From CAWJEL01 sp964647255 (GTDB lineage Bacteria > Chloroflexota > Anaerolineae > CG2-30-64-16), in NCBI GenBank assembly GCA_964647255.1, contig CAZYGI010000008.1:19947-83946 (forward strand): a stretch of 64,000 nucleotides of DNA, written 5' to 3'. This document shows positions 53,415 through 60,868 of this stretch, one piece after another. How positions within the stretch are numbered: the first letter of the stretch is position 1; every line of letters begins with the position of its first letter. A program made the translations under genes and the position numbers. The notes under the pieces were generated by a model, which did no database searches, was not told the DNA's origin, and was given only the letters and a program-made list of their open reading frames with translations.

Positions 53415-54722
53415 TCAAATGCCTGCACTCTGTGGTTGCGCACCTCCTTCAGTGGGTTGACGCGCGCTGGACGCCGGGTAGGTGTATCCGCCGTGCGTCA
53501 GCACGCTGATGCGGCCCCCGGGGCCTGCCTGGCCCAGGGCGGTTTCGACGGCCTGCGCCAGGCTGTCAGCCGCGCGGATTGGGCCGTCGCCGAACGATTC
53601 GATCGGAAGCCCGGGAGACACGACGACGACGCGCATGTGGTCCAACATCCGCGTGATCGGCAGGGCCAGCCCCGCCGCGGTCTGATCCAGATCGGCGCCG
53701 CTCGCCAGTTCATGCGCCAGTTGCGCGGTCCCGCGCTGCATGAAACGCAAGTAGTCGGGGTGTGGGCCAATGCCTTCCGGACATCCCGCGTGCAAGATCA
53801 CGGTTCCACCGGGCTTCACCAGCAGCTCGCCGGCCCACAGTGCCTTCGAGGCCTGCCAGAAGTCGCTATCGGCCGGATAAGCGTTGGCGACGACCACCGC
53901 AGCCCGCTCCCGGTGCGGGACGCTGAAAATCGGCCGGGCCGCCTGCACCGCCGCACGCTGCGCCGCCACAAAATCGCCGCCGTACGCGCCGACGACTGCG
54001 CCGTGCGGGGCCACGACCAGGTTCAGGCTGAAATGGAGGCAGCCGAGCCGCGCGACAATCTCCTCCATGTTGCGTCGGACCGGCGTGGCGTCCTGGCCCA
54101 ATGCGTTGCCGGGATGCAACGCGGCCAGCCGGTGGTTCGCCATCACCGTGCGCTCGCTGCACATGCCCGGCAGGATCATCTTGCAGCCGCCCGACCAGCC
54201 CGCCTCGGTGTGCGGTGTGACGCTGCCGATCGTGAGTGCGAAATCGGCGGCGAGCACGGCGCGGTGCACCTCGATGGGCACGCCGTCAAAGGTCTCGCCC
54301 GTCGGCGCGAAGGCGCCGGCTGTCTGCGCCGGGTCGTTGATGACCGGGTAACGCGCCGCCGCTTCCGTGCCGAGCTTCGCTGCGATTTCAGCGGGGGTCA
54401 TGCGCCGGTGCGTCCCCAGCGCGACCGCAAAGGTGATTTCGGCCGGCAGGCGGCCCGCCTCGGCCAGGTAGGCGAACAGGGCCGGGATGACCTCCCAGGC
54501 CGGCGTCAGACGGGTCACGTCATCCACGATAATAAGGAGCTTGGTATTCCGAGCGATGCGTTCGGCCAGGCCGGGACCGCCAAGCGGATGACGGAACGCG
54601 TTTTGAAGGAGAGCGGCGAGCGGCGCCGGGGCGCCGACGCGCGCCGGCGACAAGATTTCCCCCAGCCGCCGCGCCGGGAGATCAAACGGGTATTCGCGAT
54701 CTTGTCCCGGCAGGATCACCAT
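53415..54722 (-). CDS. larA: LarA-family nickel-pincer racemase/epimerase
   Basis: A 435-residue member of the lactate racemase family, which uses a nickel-pincer (NPN) cofactor to invert 2-hydroxyacid centres. All residues known to matter in LarA have counterparts: R71 (DDVTRLTP), H105 (GTHRRMT), H171 (VTPHTEAGW), the cofactor-binding lysine K181 (GGCKMILPG), and H197 (VMANHRLAAL). Start at ATG 54722 after GGAGG. LarBCE cofactor genes are not in the window. With GlcDEF downstream, racemisation followed by oxidation of a 2-hydroxyacid is a sensible pathway. The family includes racemases for several hydroxyacids, so lactate itself is not certain. Confidence 0.9.
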   Translation of the reverse strand: MVILPGQDREYPFDLPARRLGEILSPARVGAPAPLAALLQNAFRHPLGGPGLAERIARNTKLLIIVDDVTRLTPAWEVIPALFAYLAEAGRLPAEITFAVALGTHRRMTPAEIAAKLGTEAAARYPVINDPAQTAGAFAPTGETFDGVPIEVHRAVLAADFALTIGSVTPHTEAGWSGGCKMILPGMCSERTVMANHRLAALHPGNALGQDATPVRRNMEEIVARLGCLHFSLNLVVAPHGAVVGAYGGDFVAAQRAAVQAARPIFSVPHRERAAVVVANAYPADSDFWQASKALWAGELLVKPGGTVILHAGCPEGIGPHPDYLRFMQRGTAQLAHELASGADLDQTAAGLALPITRMLDHMRVVVVSPGLPIESFGDGPIRAADSLAQAVETALGQAGPGGRISVLTHGGYTYPASSARQPTEGGAQPQSAGI

Positions 54723-54841
54723 CACAGCCTCCGTGTGATCCGATGATCAGGGGGAAGGACTCCGGTCCCAAGCCCCAGCCAGCAAACAGGAACGAGAGCA
54801 AAGCAACCAAATTCCCGCAAAGCTGGCGATAGATCGTGAAG

Positions 54842-54872
54842 TTCCACTGTGTGGAATGAGGTTCCGTCAACG
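54842..54872. promoter_or_regulatory. Candidate IclR operator near the larA promoter
   Basis: TTCCAC-tgt-GTGGAA (54842-54856) is a perfect inverted repeat, directly followed by AATGAGGTTCCGTCAACG (54855-54872). The latter closely matches the site in the iclR leader. It lies at the expected larA transcription start. Confidence 0.55.
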
Positions 54873-54875
54873 CGA

Positions 54876-54904
54876 ATGCTATCATTGATTTTTTTCGTTG
54901 TCAA
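54876..54904 (-). promoter_or_regulatory. larA promoter
   Basis: On the minus strand TTGACA (54904-54899), 17-base spacer, TAGCAT (54881-54876). It is divergent from the iclR promoter, with the two -35 elements 43 bases apart. Confidence 0.6.
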
Positions 54905-54947
54905 TATCCAAAAAACGGCCAGCGCCGCACATGCGGGGTGAATCCGT

Positions 54948-54976
54948 TTGACATCCGGCGCACAGGCTGGCATACT
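54948..54976 (+). promoter_or_regulatory. iclR promoter
   Basis: TTGACA (54948-54953), 17-base spacer, CATACT (54971-54976), followed after about 18 bases by the operator-like site at 54995-55016. Confidence 0.6.
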
Positions 54977-54994
54977 AATGGCAATTTAAAAGGA

Positions 54995-55016
54995 AATGAG
55001 TTCCGCCAAACGGAAC
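54995..55016. promoter_or_regulatory. Candidate IclR operator in the iclR leader
   Basis: GTTCCG-ccaaa-CGGAAC (55000-55016) is a perfect inverted repeat preceded by AATGA. AATGAGTTCCGCCAAACG here and AATGAGGTTCCGTCAACG at the larA promoter share nearly every base, which suggests one binding protein. Confidence 0.55.
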
Positions 55017-55037
55017 CCGGCGAGAGGAAGGCAGAGT

Positions 55038-55829
55038 ATGGCCCCCGAGATGGCAGGCCGGAGCATCACCCGCGTCGCCGACATCCTCAACTGCTTCAGC
55101 GTTGAAGAGCCGGTGCATAACCTCACAGCAATCAGCCAGCGTCTGGGGCTGCCCAAGAGCACCACCCACCGCCTGCTCACGATGCTGGTGGGCCAGGGTT
55201 TCCTGATGCGCGACGTCCACGGCCGCGGCTACCAGCTCGGCTATCAATTGCTTCACTGGGGCATGGTGGCGCAGGCGGGCCTCGATCTGCGCACGGAAGC
55301 GCTGCCCATCATGCGCACCCTCTCAAAAGCCGTGGATGAAACCGCCATCCTCACCGTCCGCGACGGGTTGCGCGGCCTTTATCTCGAGATCGTCCAATCC
55401 AGCCATCCGGTGCGTCTGGCGATGCAGGTGGGGCAGCGGCTCCGGCTGCATGCGGGTGCGTCCTCGAAAGTGCTGCTCGCCTTCCTGCCCGAAGCGGAGA
55501 TCGAACAGATTATCGGGGCTATCGGGCTGCCGCCGCTCACGCCGCACACCTTCACCGACCCGGCCCGGCTGCGCGCCGAGCTGGCTGCCATCCGCCAGCG
55601 CGGCTATGCGACCTCCTTCGAGGAAACCGACCTTGGCGCCATGGGCATCGCGGCGCCGGTCTACGATCACACCGGGCAACCGGCCGCGGGCATCGGCATC
55701 GCTGCGCCGCTGACGCGCATCCCGCCCGAGCGTGTGCCGGAGTTCGTCCCGTGGATCCTTGATGCCAGCCTTCAACTCTCCGCCCGCCTCGGCGCGCCAG
55801 GCCGCGGCGAGCGATCATCCGCATCTTGA
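55038..55829 (+). CDS. IclR-family transcriptional regulator
   Basis: A 263-residue regulator. The N-terminal winged helix has RSITRVADILNCFSVEEPVH and the recognition region LGLPKSTTHRLLTMLVGQGF. The C-terminal effector domain includes LHAGASSKVLLAFLPEAEIE and RGYATSFEETDLGAMGIAAP. I chose ATG 55038 because AGGAAGG lies eight bases upstream; the ATG at 54996 overlaps the operator-like site and has a poorly placed ribosome site. It is divergent to larA and followed 33 bases later by iorA, so it probably governs both directions. Effector unknown; IclR proteins often bind small carboxylates. Confidence 0.9.
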   Translation: MAPEMAGRSITRVADILNCFSVEEPVHNLTAISQRLGLPKSTTHRLLTMLVGQGFLMRDVHGRGYQLGYQLLHWGMVAQAGLDLRTEALPIMRTLSKAVDETAILTVRDGLRGLYLEIVQSSHPVRLAMQVGQRLRLHAGASSKVLLAFLPEAEIEQIIGAIGLPPLTPHTFTDPARLRAELAAIRQRGYATSFEETDLGAMGIAAPVYDHTGQPAAGIGIAAPLTRIPPERVPEFVPWILDASLQLSARLGAPGRGERSSAS

Positions 55830-55862
55830 TACGAGGCCATCTGGCCTGATAGGGGGTATCAA

Positions 55863-57821
55863 TTGGCGCTGAAGCTGATGACCGGCAACGAAGCCCTCGC
55901 CTTAGGGGCATTACACGCGGGTGTCAAAGTCGTCACCGGCTACCCCGGCACCCCATCCACCGGCGCGCTGACCAGCCTGCTGGAGATGCAACCGGCCGGC
56001 GTCCACGTGGAGTGGAGCACCAACGAGAAGGTCGCGTTTGAGATCGCCGCGGCCGCGGCGTGGGCCGGGCAGCGTGCGCTCTGCACCATGAAGATGTCGG
56101 GCCTCAACGTCGCGTACGACTCGCTCGTCTCGACTGCCCACTCCGGCGTCACCGGCGGGCTGGTGATCTACGTGGCCGACGATCCGGGCGCGAACGCCGG
56201 CATGGTGGAGCAGGACTCGCGCGGCTTCGCGCTGATGTCCGACCTGCCCATGCTCGACCCGGTCACGGTGCAGGATGCCTACGACCTGACCCGCGCCGCC
56301 TTCGATCTCTCCGAAGCGGTCGGCTCCCCCGTCTTCGTGCGCCTGGTGACCGCCAACTCGAGCTCGTTCTCGGTCATCGAGCTGCCCGATGAGCCGCCGA
56401 CGTGGCCCGAGCGCGATCCCAAGCTGGTGCGCGACATTACCATCTACACCAAAGCCGGCGCAGTCATCGCTATGGCCCAGCACCGCGACGTGATCCGCCG
56501 GCTGGAGTGGGCGGAGACGTGGATCGCGGCGCGGGAGCTGAACGAATTACGAATTGCGAATTGCGAATCCCACGAGGCGGCTACGCGCTCAGCGAATCAG
56601 CAAATCAGCGAGTCACGTTCCACGCTCCACGCACCACGGCTCGGCCTCATCGCCGCGGGCATCACTGCCGCGTACCTGGACGAAGGCTTCGAGATCGCAG
56701 CGCGGTACGGGTTCGAGCCGGAAGCGGCGTCGGTGCTGCGGATCGTCAGCGTCCACCCGCTGCCGCACGAGCAGATTCGTACCTTGCTCCAACACTGCGA
56801 CACGATCCTGGTGCTGGAGGAGCTGGAGCCGGTCACGGAGAACGCCGTTTACATCGAGGCGCAGCGCATGGGCTGGCAGGGGCGGATCATCGGCAAGCGC
56901 AGCGGCCACTTCGAACGCGTGGGCGAGTACGGCGTGCGCCACGTCGTCCAGGGTCTGGCGGCCGCGCTCCCGCAGGTGCCGGTCCCGGCCGATCTCTTCC
57001 GAAGCCAGACCGAGGCCGAGGTGTTGGCCGCGGCCCGCCCCATCACCGTGTGCGCGGGCTGCCCGCACCGCGGCACCTTCATGGCGATCAACCAGGCCGT
57101 GCGCCGGGCCGGGTTCAAGAAGGACGAAGTGATGGTCACCGGCGACATCGGCTGCACCATCCTGGGCATGAACCCGCCCTTCAACACCGTCTGGAATGAG
57201 CTCTCCATGGGCGCCAGCATCGGCATGGCCATGGGCTTCGTCCATGCCGGGGTCAAGACGCCGGTCATCGCCACCATCGGCGACTCGACGTTCTACCACG
57301 CGGGCCTGCCCGCGCTGGTCAACGCAGTGCAGCACCAGACGCCCATCACCGTGATCATCATGGACAACGGCTGGACGAGCATGACCGGGATGCAGATCAA
57401 CCCCGGCACGTGCGAGATGTTCCAGGCCGCGGGCAGCGCCCGGCTCGACATCGCCAAGATCGTGCCCGCACTGGGAGTGGACCAGTTCTGGATCGTGGAC
57501 CCGTTTGAGATGGATGACATGGCCCGGGTGCTCGGTAACGCGCTCAAGCTGCCCGGCGTCAAGGTATTATTAGCCCGCCAGGAGTGCGTCATTCCGGCCA
57601 AGCGCCGCGGAGACGAGGCCGGCGCGGTGCGGGTGATTGACGAGAACTGCAACCAGTGCAAGCTCTGCATCACCGTCACCGGCTGCCTGGCGATCACGCT
57701 CACCGAGGACTCGATCGCCATTGACCCCGACCAGTGCTACGGCTGTGGCCTGTGCGCGGCGGTGTGTAAGCGGGACGCGATCGAGTTCAAGCGGCTGGCA
57801 CCCGTGTTGTTGATGAAATAA
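55863..57821 (+). CDS. iorA: Indolepyruvate ferredoxin oxidoreductase, alpha subunit
   Basis: A 652-residue enzyme that oxidatively decarboxylates aryl-2-oxoacids (indolepyruvate, phenylpyruvate) to aryl-acetyl-CoA and reduced ferredoxin. The pyruvate-oxidoreductase N-domain has GYPGTPSTGALTSLLE. The thiamine-diphosphate domain has GDIGCTILGMNPPFNTV and GDSTFYHAGLPALVN. Two ferredoxin motifs end the protein (CNQCKLCITVTGC and CYGCGLCAAVCK; the first is irregular, as usual for IorA). It starts at TTG 55863 after GGGGG; ATG 55878 is an alternative. Residues ~227-258 come from repeat-like DNA (56541-56637) inserted in frame before the next conserved domain. Confidence 0.92.
   Translation: MALKLMTGNEALALGALHAGVKVVTGYPGTPSTGALTSLLEMQPAGVHVEWSTNEKVAFEIAAAAAWAGQRALCTMKMSGLNVAYDSLVSTAHSGVTGGLVIYVADDPGANAGMVEQDSRGFALMSDLPMLDPVTVQDAYDLTRAAFDLSEAVGSPVFVRLVTANSSSFSVIELPDEPPTWPERDPKLVRDITIYTKAGAVIAMAQHRDVIRRLEWAETWIAARELNELRIANCESHEAATRSANQQISESRSTLHAPRLGLIAAGITAAYLDEGFEIAARYGFEPEAASVLRIVSVHPLPHEQIRTLLQHCDTILVLEELEPVTENAVYIEAQRMGWQGRIIGKRSGHFERVGEYGVRHVVQGLAAALPQVPVPADLFRSQTEAEVLAAARPITVCAGCPHRGTFMAINQAVRRAGFKKDEVMVTGDIGCTILGMNPPFNTVWNELSMGASIGMAMGFVHAGVKTPVIATIGDSTFYHAGLPALVNAVQHQTPITVIIMDNGWTSMTGMQINPGTCEMFQAAGSARLDIAKIVPALGVDQFWIVDPFEMDDMARVLGNALKLPGVKVLLARQECVIPAKRRGDEAGAVRVIDENCNQCKLCITVTGCLAITLTEDSIAIDPDQCYGCGLCAAVCKRDAIEFKRLAPVLLMK
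56541..56637. repeat. Short-period repeats in frame inside iorA
   Basis: AATTACGAATTGCGAATTGCG, then AGCGAATCAGCAAATCAGCG, then CGTTCCACGCTCCACGCACC: three different short-period arrays in a row, with no frame break, giving a linker with RIANCESHEAATRSANQQ. Confidence 0.7.
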
Positions 57822-57864
57822 CGCGGGGACACGGGGAACTGAGGAAAATCAAGGAACTAACCCC

Positions 57865-58539
57865 ATGGACATATCACACAGCACGCAGCACGCAGCATCA
57901 TCATCCATCATCCAGCATCCAGCTTCTAGCTTCGACATTTACTTCGTCGGCGTCGGTGGGCAGGGAGTGCTAACCATCGGCGAGATCATCTCGGAGACCG
58001 CCTACCGGCTGGGCATCCCGGTCAACTTCTACCCAACGAAGGGCATGGCGCAGCGCGGGGGGTTCGTCAAGGCGCAGCTCCGCTTGGGCCGCGCGGCTCC
58101 TGGCCCGGCCATTCCGGAGCGAGGCGCCAACCTGGTGATCGCCACCGAAGTGTCGGAGGCGCTGAAGGCCACGCGTTACGTCAAGCCGGACGGCCACTTC
58201 GTGCTCTACGCGCACGTCTGGGCGCCGACCGCGGTGATGCTGGGCAAGGCGCCCTATCCCAAACTGGATGAGGTGGCCGCGGCCGCCCGCGCCGCGCTGG
58301 ACGACCCCGATCGTTTCATCGCCATCCCGCCGGACGCGCTCCCGCTCTACGAAGGCGCGCCCGTGGCTGACAACATCTTCACCCTGGGCGTGGCGCTGGC
58401 CCGCACACCCCTGGGCGCGCTGCTGCCGCCCGCCGAGGTGGAGGCCGTGGTGCGAGGCCGGTGGAAGCGCGGGGTGGAGCGGAATATGGTGGCGTTTGCG
58501 GCGGGGCTGAGCTTTGCTGCGGTTGAAACCGCAGTCTGA
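57865..58539 (+). CDS. iorB: Indolepyruvate ferredoxin oxidoreductase, beta subunit
   Basis: A 224-residue gamma-type pyruvate oxidoreductase domain (DIYFVGVGGQGVLTIGEIIS, then NFYPTKGMAQRGGFVKAQLR), the partner of IorA. Forty-three bases separate it from iorA. The first ~23 residues (HSTQHAASSSIIQHPASSF) are encoded by GCACGCAGCA and CATCATCCAGCATCC-type repeat DNA and are not conserved, while its last codons and stop lie within or beside a GGTTGAAACC palindrome (58518-58533). So both ends of this gene appear shaped by dispersed repeats. Confidence 0.9.
   Translation: MDISHSTQHAASSSIIQHPASSFDIYFVGVGGQGVLTIGEIISETAYRLGIPVNFYPTKGMAQRGGFVKAQLRLGRAAPGPAIPERGANLVIATEVSEALKATRYVKPDGHFVLYAHVWAPTAVMLGKAPYPKLDEVAAAARAALDDPDRFIAIPPDALPLYEGAPVADNIFTLGVALARTPLGALLPPAEVEAVVRGRWKRGVERNMVAFAAGLSFAAVETAV
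57877..57932. repeat. GCACGCAGCA / CATCATCCAGCATCC repeats forming the iorB N-terminus
   Basis: CACGCAGCACGCAGCATCAT followed by CATCCATCATCCAGCATCC, short-period arrays starting four codons after the iorB ATG and continuing in frame to the first conserved residue. Confidence 0.65.
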
Positions 58540-58618
58540 TAAACAAAGTCGGCTGAAGCCGACTGAGACGCATTCTGGTTAGTCCGCTTCAGCGGACTTG
58601 TCAATACCAGACTGCGAT
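58518..58618. repeat. Cluster of three covarying palindromes after iorB
   Basis: TGCGGTTGAAACCGCA (58518-58533, inside the iorB end), AGTCGGCTGAAGCCGACT (58547-58564) and AGTCCGCTTCAGCGGACT (58581-58598). CGCAGTCTG and CAGACTGCG bound the cluster as a further inverted repeat (58530-58538, 58608-58616). Confidence 0.75.
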
Positions 58619-58655
58619 TTTCGCGCAGCATCCTTCAGGACAATCGCAGGCGCAT

Positions 58656-60731
58656 ATGACCCTACATCATCTCTTCTACCCCCGCGCCGTCGCGCTCGTC
58701 GGCTCGGCCGCCGAGGGCAAGATCGGCTATGAACTCCTGCGGCAGATGCTGCGCGGTGGCTATCGCGACGCGTTCGTAGTCAACCCGAAGGCGCAGGGCG
58801 CGCTCGGCGTGCCGGGCTACGCGGGCATCGGCGCCATCCCCGCGCCGGTTGACCTGACGGTGATCTCCGCCCCCGCGGCGACGGTGGCCGGCGTGCTGGA
58901 AGAATGCGGCGCGGCCGGGGTCAAGGCCGCGGTGGTCATCTCCTCCGGCTTCTCGGAGATGGGCAACCGGGCCGGTGAGGCCGAGATCAAAGCGATCGCC
59001 GCGCGATATGGCATCCGCCTGGTGGGGCCAAACTGCGCGGGCATCATCAACACCGCCGCCCGGCTTTGCCCGACCATGGAGACGCTGCCGCCGCCCGGCC
59101 GCGTCGCCCTGATCTCACAAAGCGGCGCGCTGGCGGGCGTGGTGTTGGGCTGGGCCGCGCGCGACGGCCTCGGCATCTCGAAGTTCGTCTCCTACGGCAA
59201 CCGGGCCGACGTCAACGAGGTTGACCTGCTCGACTACCTGGCGGATGACGATGAGACTGGCGTCGTCGGCGTGTACATCGAGACCGTCAGCGATGGCCGC
59301 GGCTTTATGGCCGCCGCGGCGAAGTGCGCGGCGCGCAAGCCGGTGATCGTCATCAAGGCCGGCCGCGGGGAGTCGGGCCAGCGCGCCACCCTGTCGCACA
59401 CCGGCTCGCTGGCCGGCAGTGATGCGGTCTACGACGCGGCGCTGCGCCAGTGCGGCGCGCTCCGGGTCGAGTCGGCCGAGGAGCTGTTCGACCTCTGCCG
59501 CGCGTTCATCGGCATCCCGCAGGGTGTCCGGGGCCGCCGCGTCGCCATCGTCACCAACTCCGGCGGGCCCAGCATCCTGGCCGCCGACCGCACCGAGGCG
59601 CTGGGCCTCCACGTGGCCGAGCCGGGGCCGGAGATCAAAGCGAAGCTGGCGTCGTTCCTCCCGCCCCACGCTGCGCTCAAAAACCCGATTGACCTGACCG
59701 TCGAGGGCACCGAACGCGGCTACCGCGAGGCGCTGCTGGCGCTATTGGGGGATTGCGAATTGCCCAATTCAAAATCCGCAATCCAAGATCCGCAATCCTT
59801 CGACTCTCTCCTCGCCATCAACATCGCCCCGCCCTACCTCGACTCCGTGCCCATCGCGCGTGGCATCTGCGACGCGGCCGCGGCGACGGGCAGGCCGATG
59901 GTTGCCAGTTTCCTGCCCGAAGCGGTCACCGCGGACGCGGTCGCCTACCTCCAGGCCCACGGCGTGCTCAACTTCCCCACGCCGGAACGAGCCGTGGCCG
60001 CGCTGGCGCGGATGGCGGAATACGCGACTAGAAGTTGGAAGTTGGAAGATAAGGGACCAACCTCCGACCTCCAATCTCCAACCTCCAACCTCCAACCTCC
60101 AACCCTCGAACCGGCCGCCATGGCCTGGCTGCGCGAGAACGGCATCCCGACGCCGCCGTTCCGGTTCGCGGCCACAGCGGAGGCGGCGGTCGCGGGCTGC
60201 GCCGAGATCGGCTTCCCGGCAGTGATGAAAGTGGTTTCGCCCGACATCCTGCACAAGAGCGAGCGCGGGGGCGTGATCGTGGGCATCCGGGACGAGGCGG
60301 CCGCGCAGGAGGCGTTCGAGACGATCCGGGACCGGGCGGCCGGGACGGACTTCCGCGGAGTGATCAGTTACCCGCTGGTGCGCGGGGCGCAGGAAGTGCT
60401 GGTCGGGCTGTCGCGCGATCCGCAGTTCGGGCCCGTGATCGCGTTCGGGCTGGGCGGCATCTACACCGAGGTGCTGCGCGATGTGGCGCTGCGGGTGGCG
60501 CCGGTGGATCGGGCCGAAGCGGGTGCCATGATCCGTTCCCTCCGCGCCTTCCCGATCCTGGCCGGCGCGCGCGGGCAGCGGCCGTGCGACCTCGACGCAT
60601 TGGCCGATCTGCTGGTCAAGGTCTCGGAGCTGCCGTTCCGCTACCCAGAGATCGCCGAGCTGGACCTGAACCCGGTCTTCGCCGGGCCGGACGGCGCGGT
60701 GGTGGGGGATGTGCGGGTGATTTACCGATGA
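58656..60731 (+). CDS. ADP-forming acyl-CoA synthetase, fused alpha-beta
   Basis: A 691-residue enzyme converting acyl-CoA + ADP + phosphate to acid + ATP + CoA. The CoA-binding alpha part starts FYPRAVALVGSAAEGKIGYE, with the ligase domain GRVALISQSGALAGVVLGWA and the phospho-histidine in SHTGSLAGSD. The ATP-grasp beta part (~490-691) has FPAVMKVVSPDILHKSERGG and ELDLNPVFAGPDGAV. Partner of IOR: it harvests the aryl-acetyl-CoA as ATP. Two in-frame segments (59750-59800, 60030-60106) are repeat-like DNA in inter-domain linkers, and the stop codon lies inside the palindrome at 60725-60744. Confidence 0.92.
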   Translation: MTLHHLFYPRAVALVGSAAEGKIGYELLRQMLRGGYRDAFVVNPKAQGALGVPGYAGIGAIPAPVDLTVISAPAATVAGVLEECGAAGVKAAVVISSGFSEMGNRAGEAEIKAIAARYGIRLVGPNCAGIINTAARLCPTMETLPPPGRVALISQSGALAGVVLGWAARDGLGISKFVSYGNRADVNEVDLLDYLADDDETGVVGVYIETVSDGRGFMAAAAKCAARKPVIVIKAGRGESGQRATLSHTGSLAGSDAVYDAALRQCGALRVESAEELFDLCRAFIGIPQGVRGRRVAIVTNSGGPSILAADRTEALGLHVAEPGPEIKAKLASFLPPHAALKNPIDLTVEGTERGYREALLALLGDCELPNSKSAIQDPQSFDSLLAINIAPPYLDSVPIARGICDAAAATGRPMVASFLPEAVTADAVAYLQAHGVLNFPTPERAVAALARMAEYATRSWKLEDKGPTSDLQSPTSNLQPPTLEPAAMAWLRENGIPTPPFRFAATAEAAVAGCAEIGFPAVMKVVSPDILHKSERGGVIVGIRDEAAAQEAFETIRDRAAGTDFRGVISYPLVRGAQEVLVGLSRDPQFGPVIAFGLGGIYTEVLRDVALRVAPVDRAEAGAMIRSLRAFPILAGARGQRPCDLDALADLLVKVSELPFRYPEIAELDLNPVFAGPDGAVVGDVRVIYR
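59750..59800. repeat. GATTGCGAATTGCCCAATT-type repeat in frame in the synthetase gene
   Basis: GGATTGCGAATTGCCCAATT then AATCCGCAATCCAAGATCCG: short-period units translated as DCELPNSKSAIQDPQ (residues ~366-381), between conserved parts of the alpha subunit. Confidence 0.65.
60030..60106. repeat. GAAGTTGGAAG / CCTCCAACCTCCAA repeat in frame at the alpha-beta linker
   Basis: GAAGTTGGAAGTTGGAAG on one side and CTCCAACCTCCAACCTCCAA on the other form complementary purine and pyrimidine arrays. They encode WKLEDKGPTSDLQSPTSN (residues ~460-485), exactly where the alpha part ends and the ATP-grasp part begins. Confidence 0.7.
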
Positions 60732-60842
60732 TTGAAATCATCGGCTGATATGATAAGTGCGTTGAAACGCACTGGACTGGGACTCGACCCGAAACCCGTT
60801 TCAACGGGTTTGGCTGTACCAGCCTACGGTTTCAACCGTAGG
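60725..60842. repeat. Four covarying palindromes (TTGAAA/TTTCAA core) after the synthetase
   Basis: CCGATGATTGAAATCATCGG (60725-60744, containing the synthetase stop codon), AGTGCGTTGAAACGCACT (60756-60773), AAACCCGTTTCAACGGGTTT (60792-60811) and CCTACGGTTTCAACCGTAGG (60823-60842). The centres are constant while the arms differ but stay complementary. Confidence 0.8.
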
Positions 60843-60868
60843 CGCCCCGGGTCAACGAACAAGAACAG

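Noticed and set aside
60725..60842. Palindrome cluster as a CRISPR array
   Set aside because: The units differ in arm sequence and spacing, there are only four, and no cas genes are near; they are palindromic repeats, not direct repeats.
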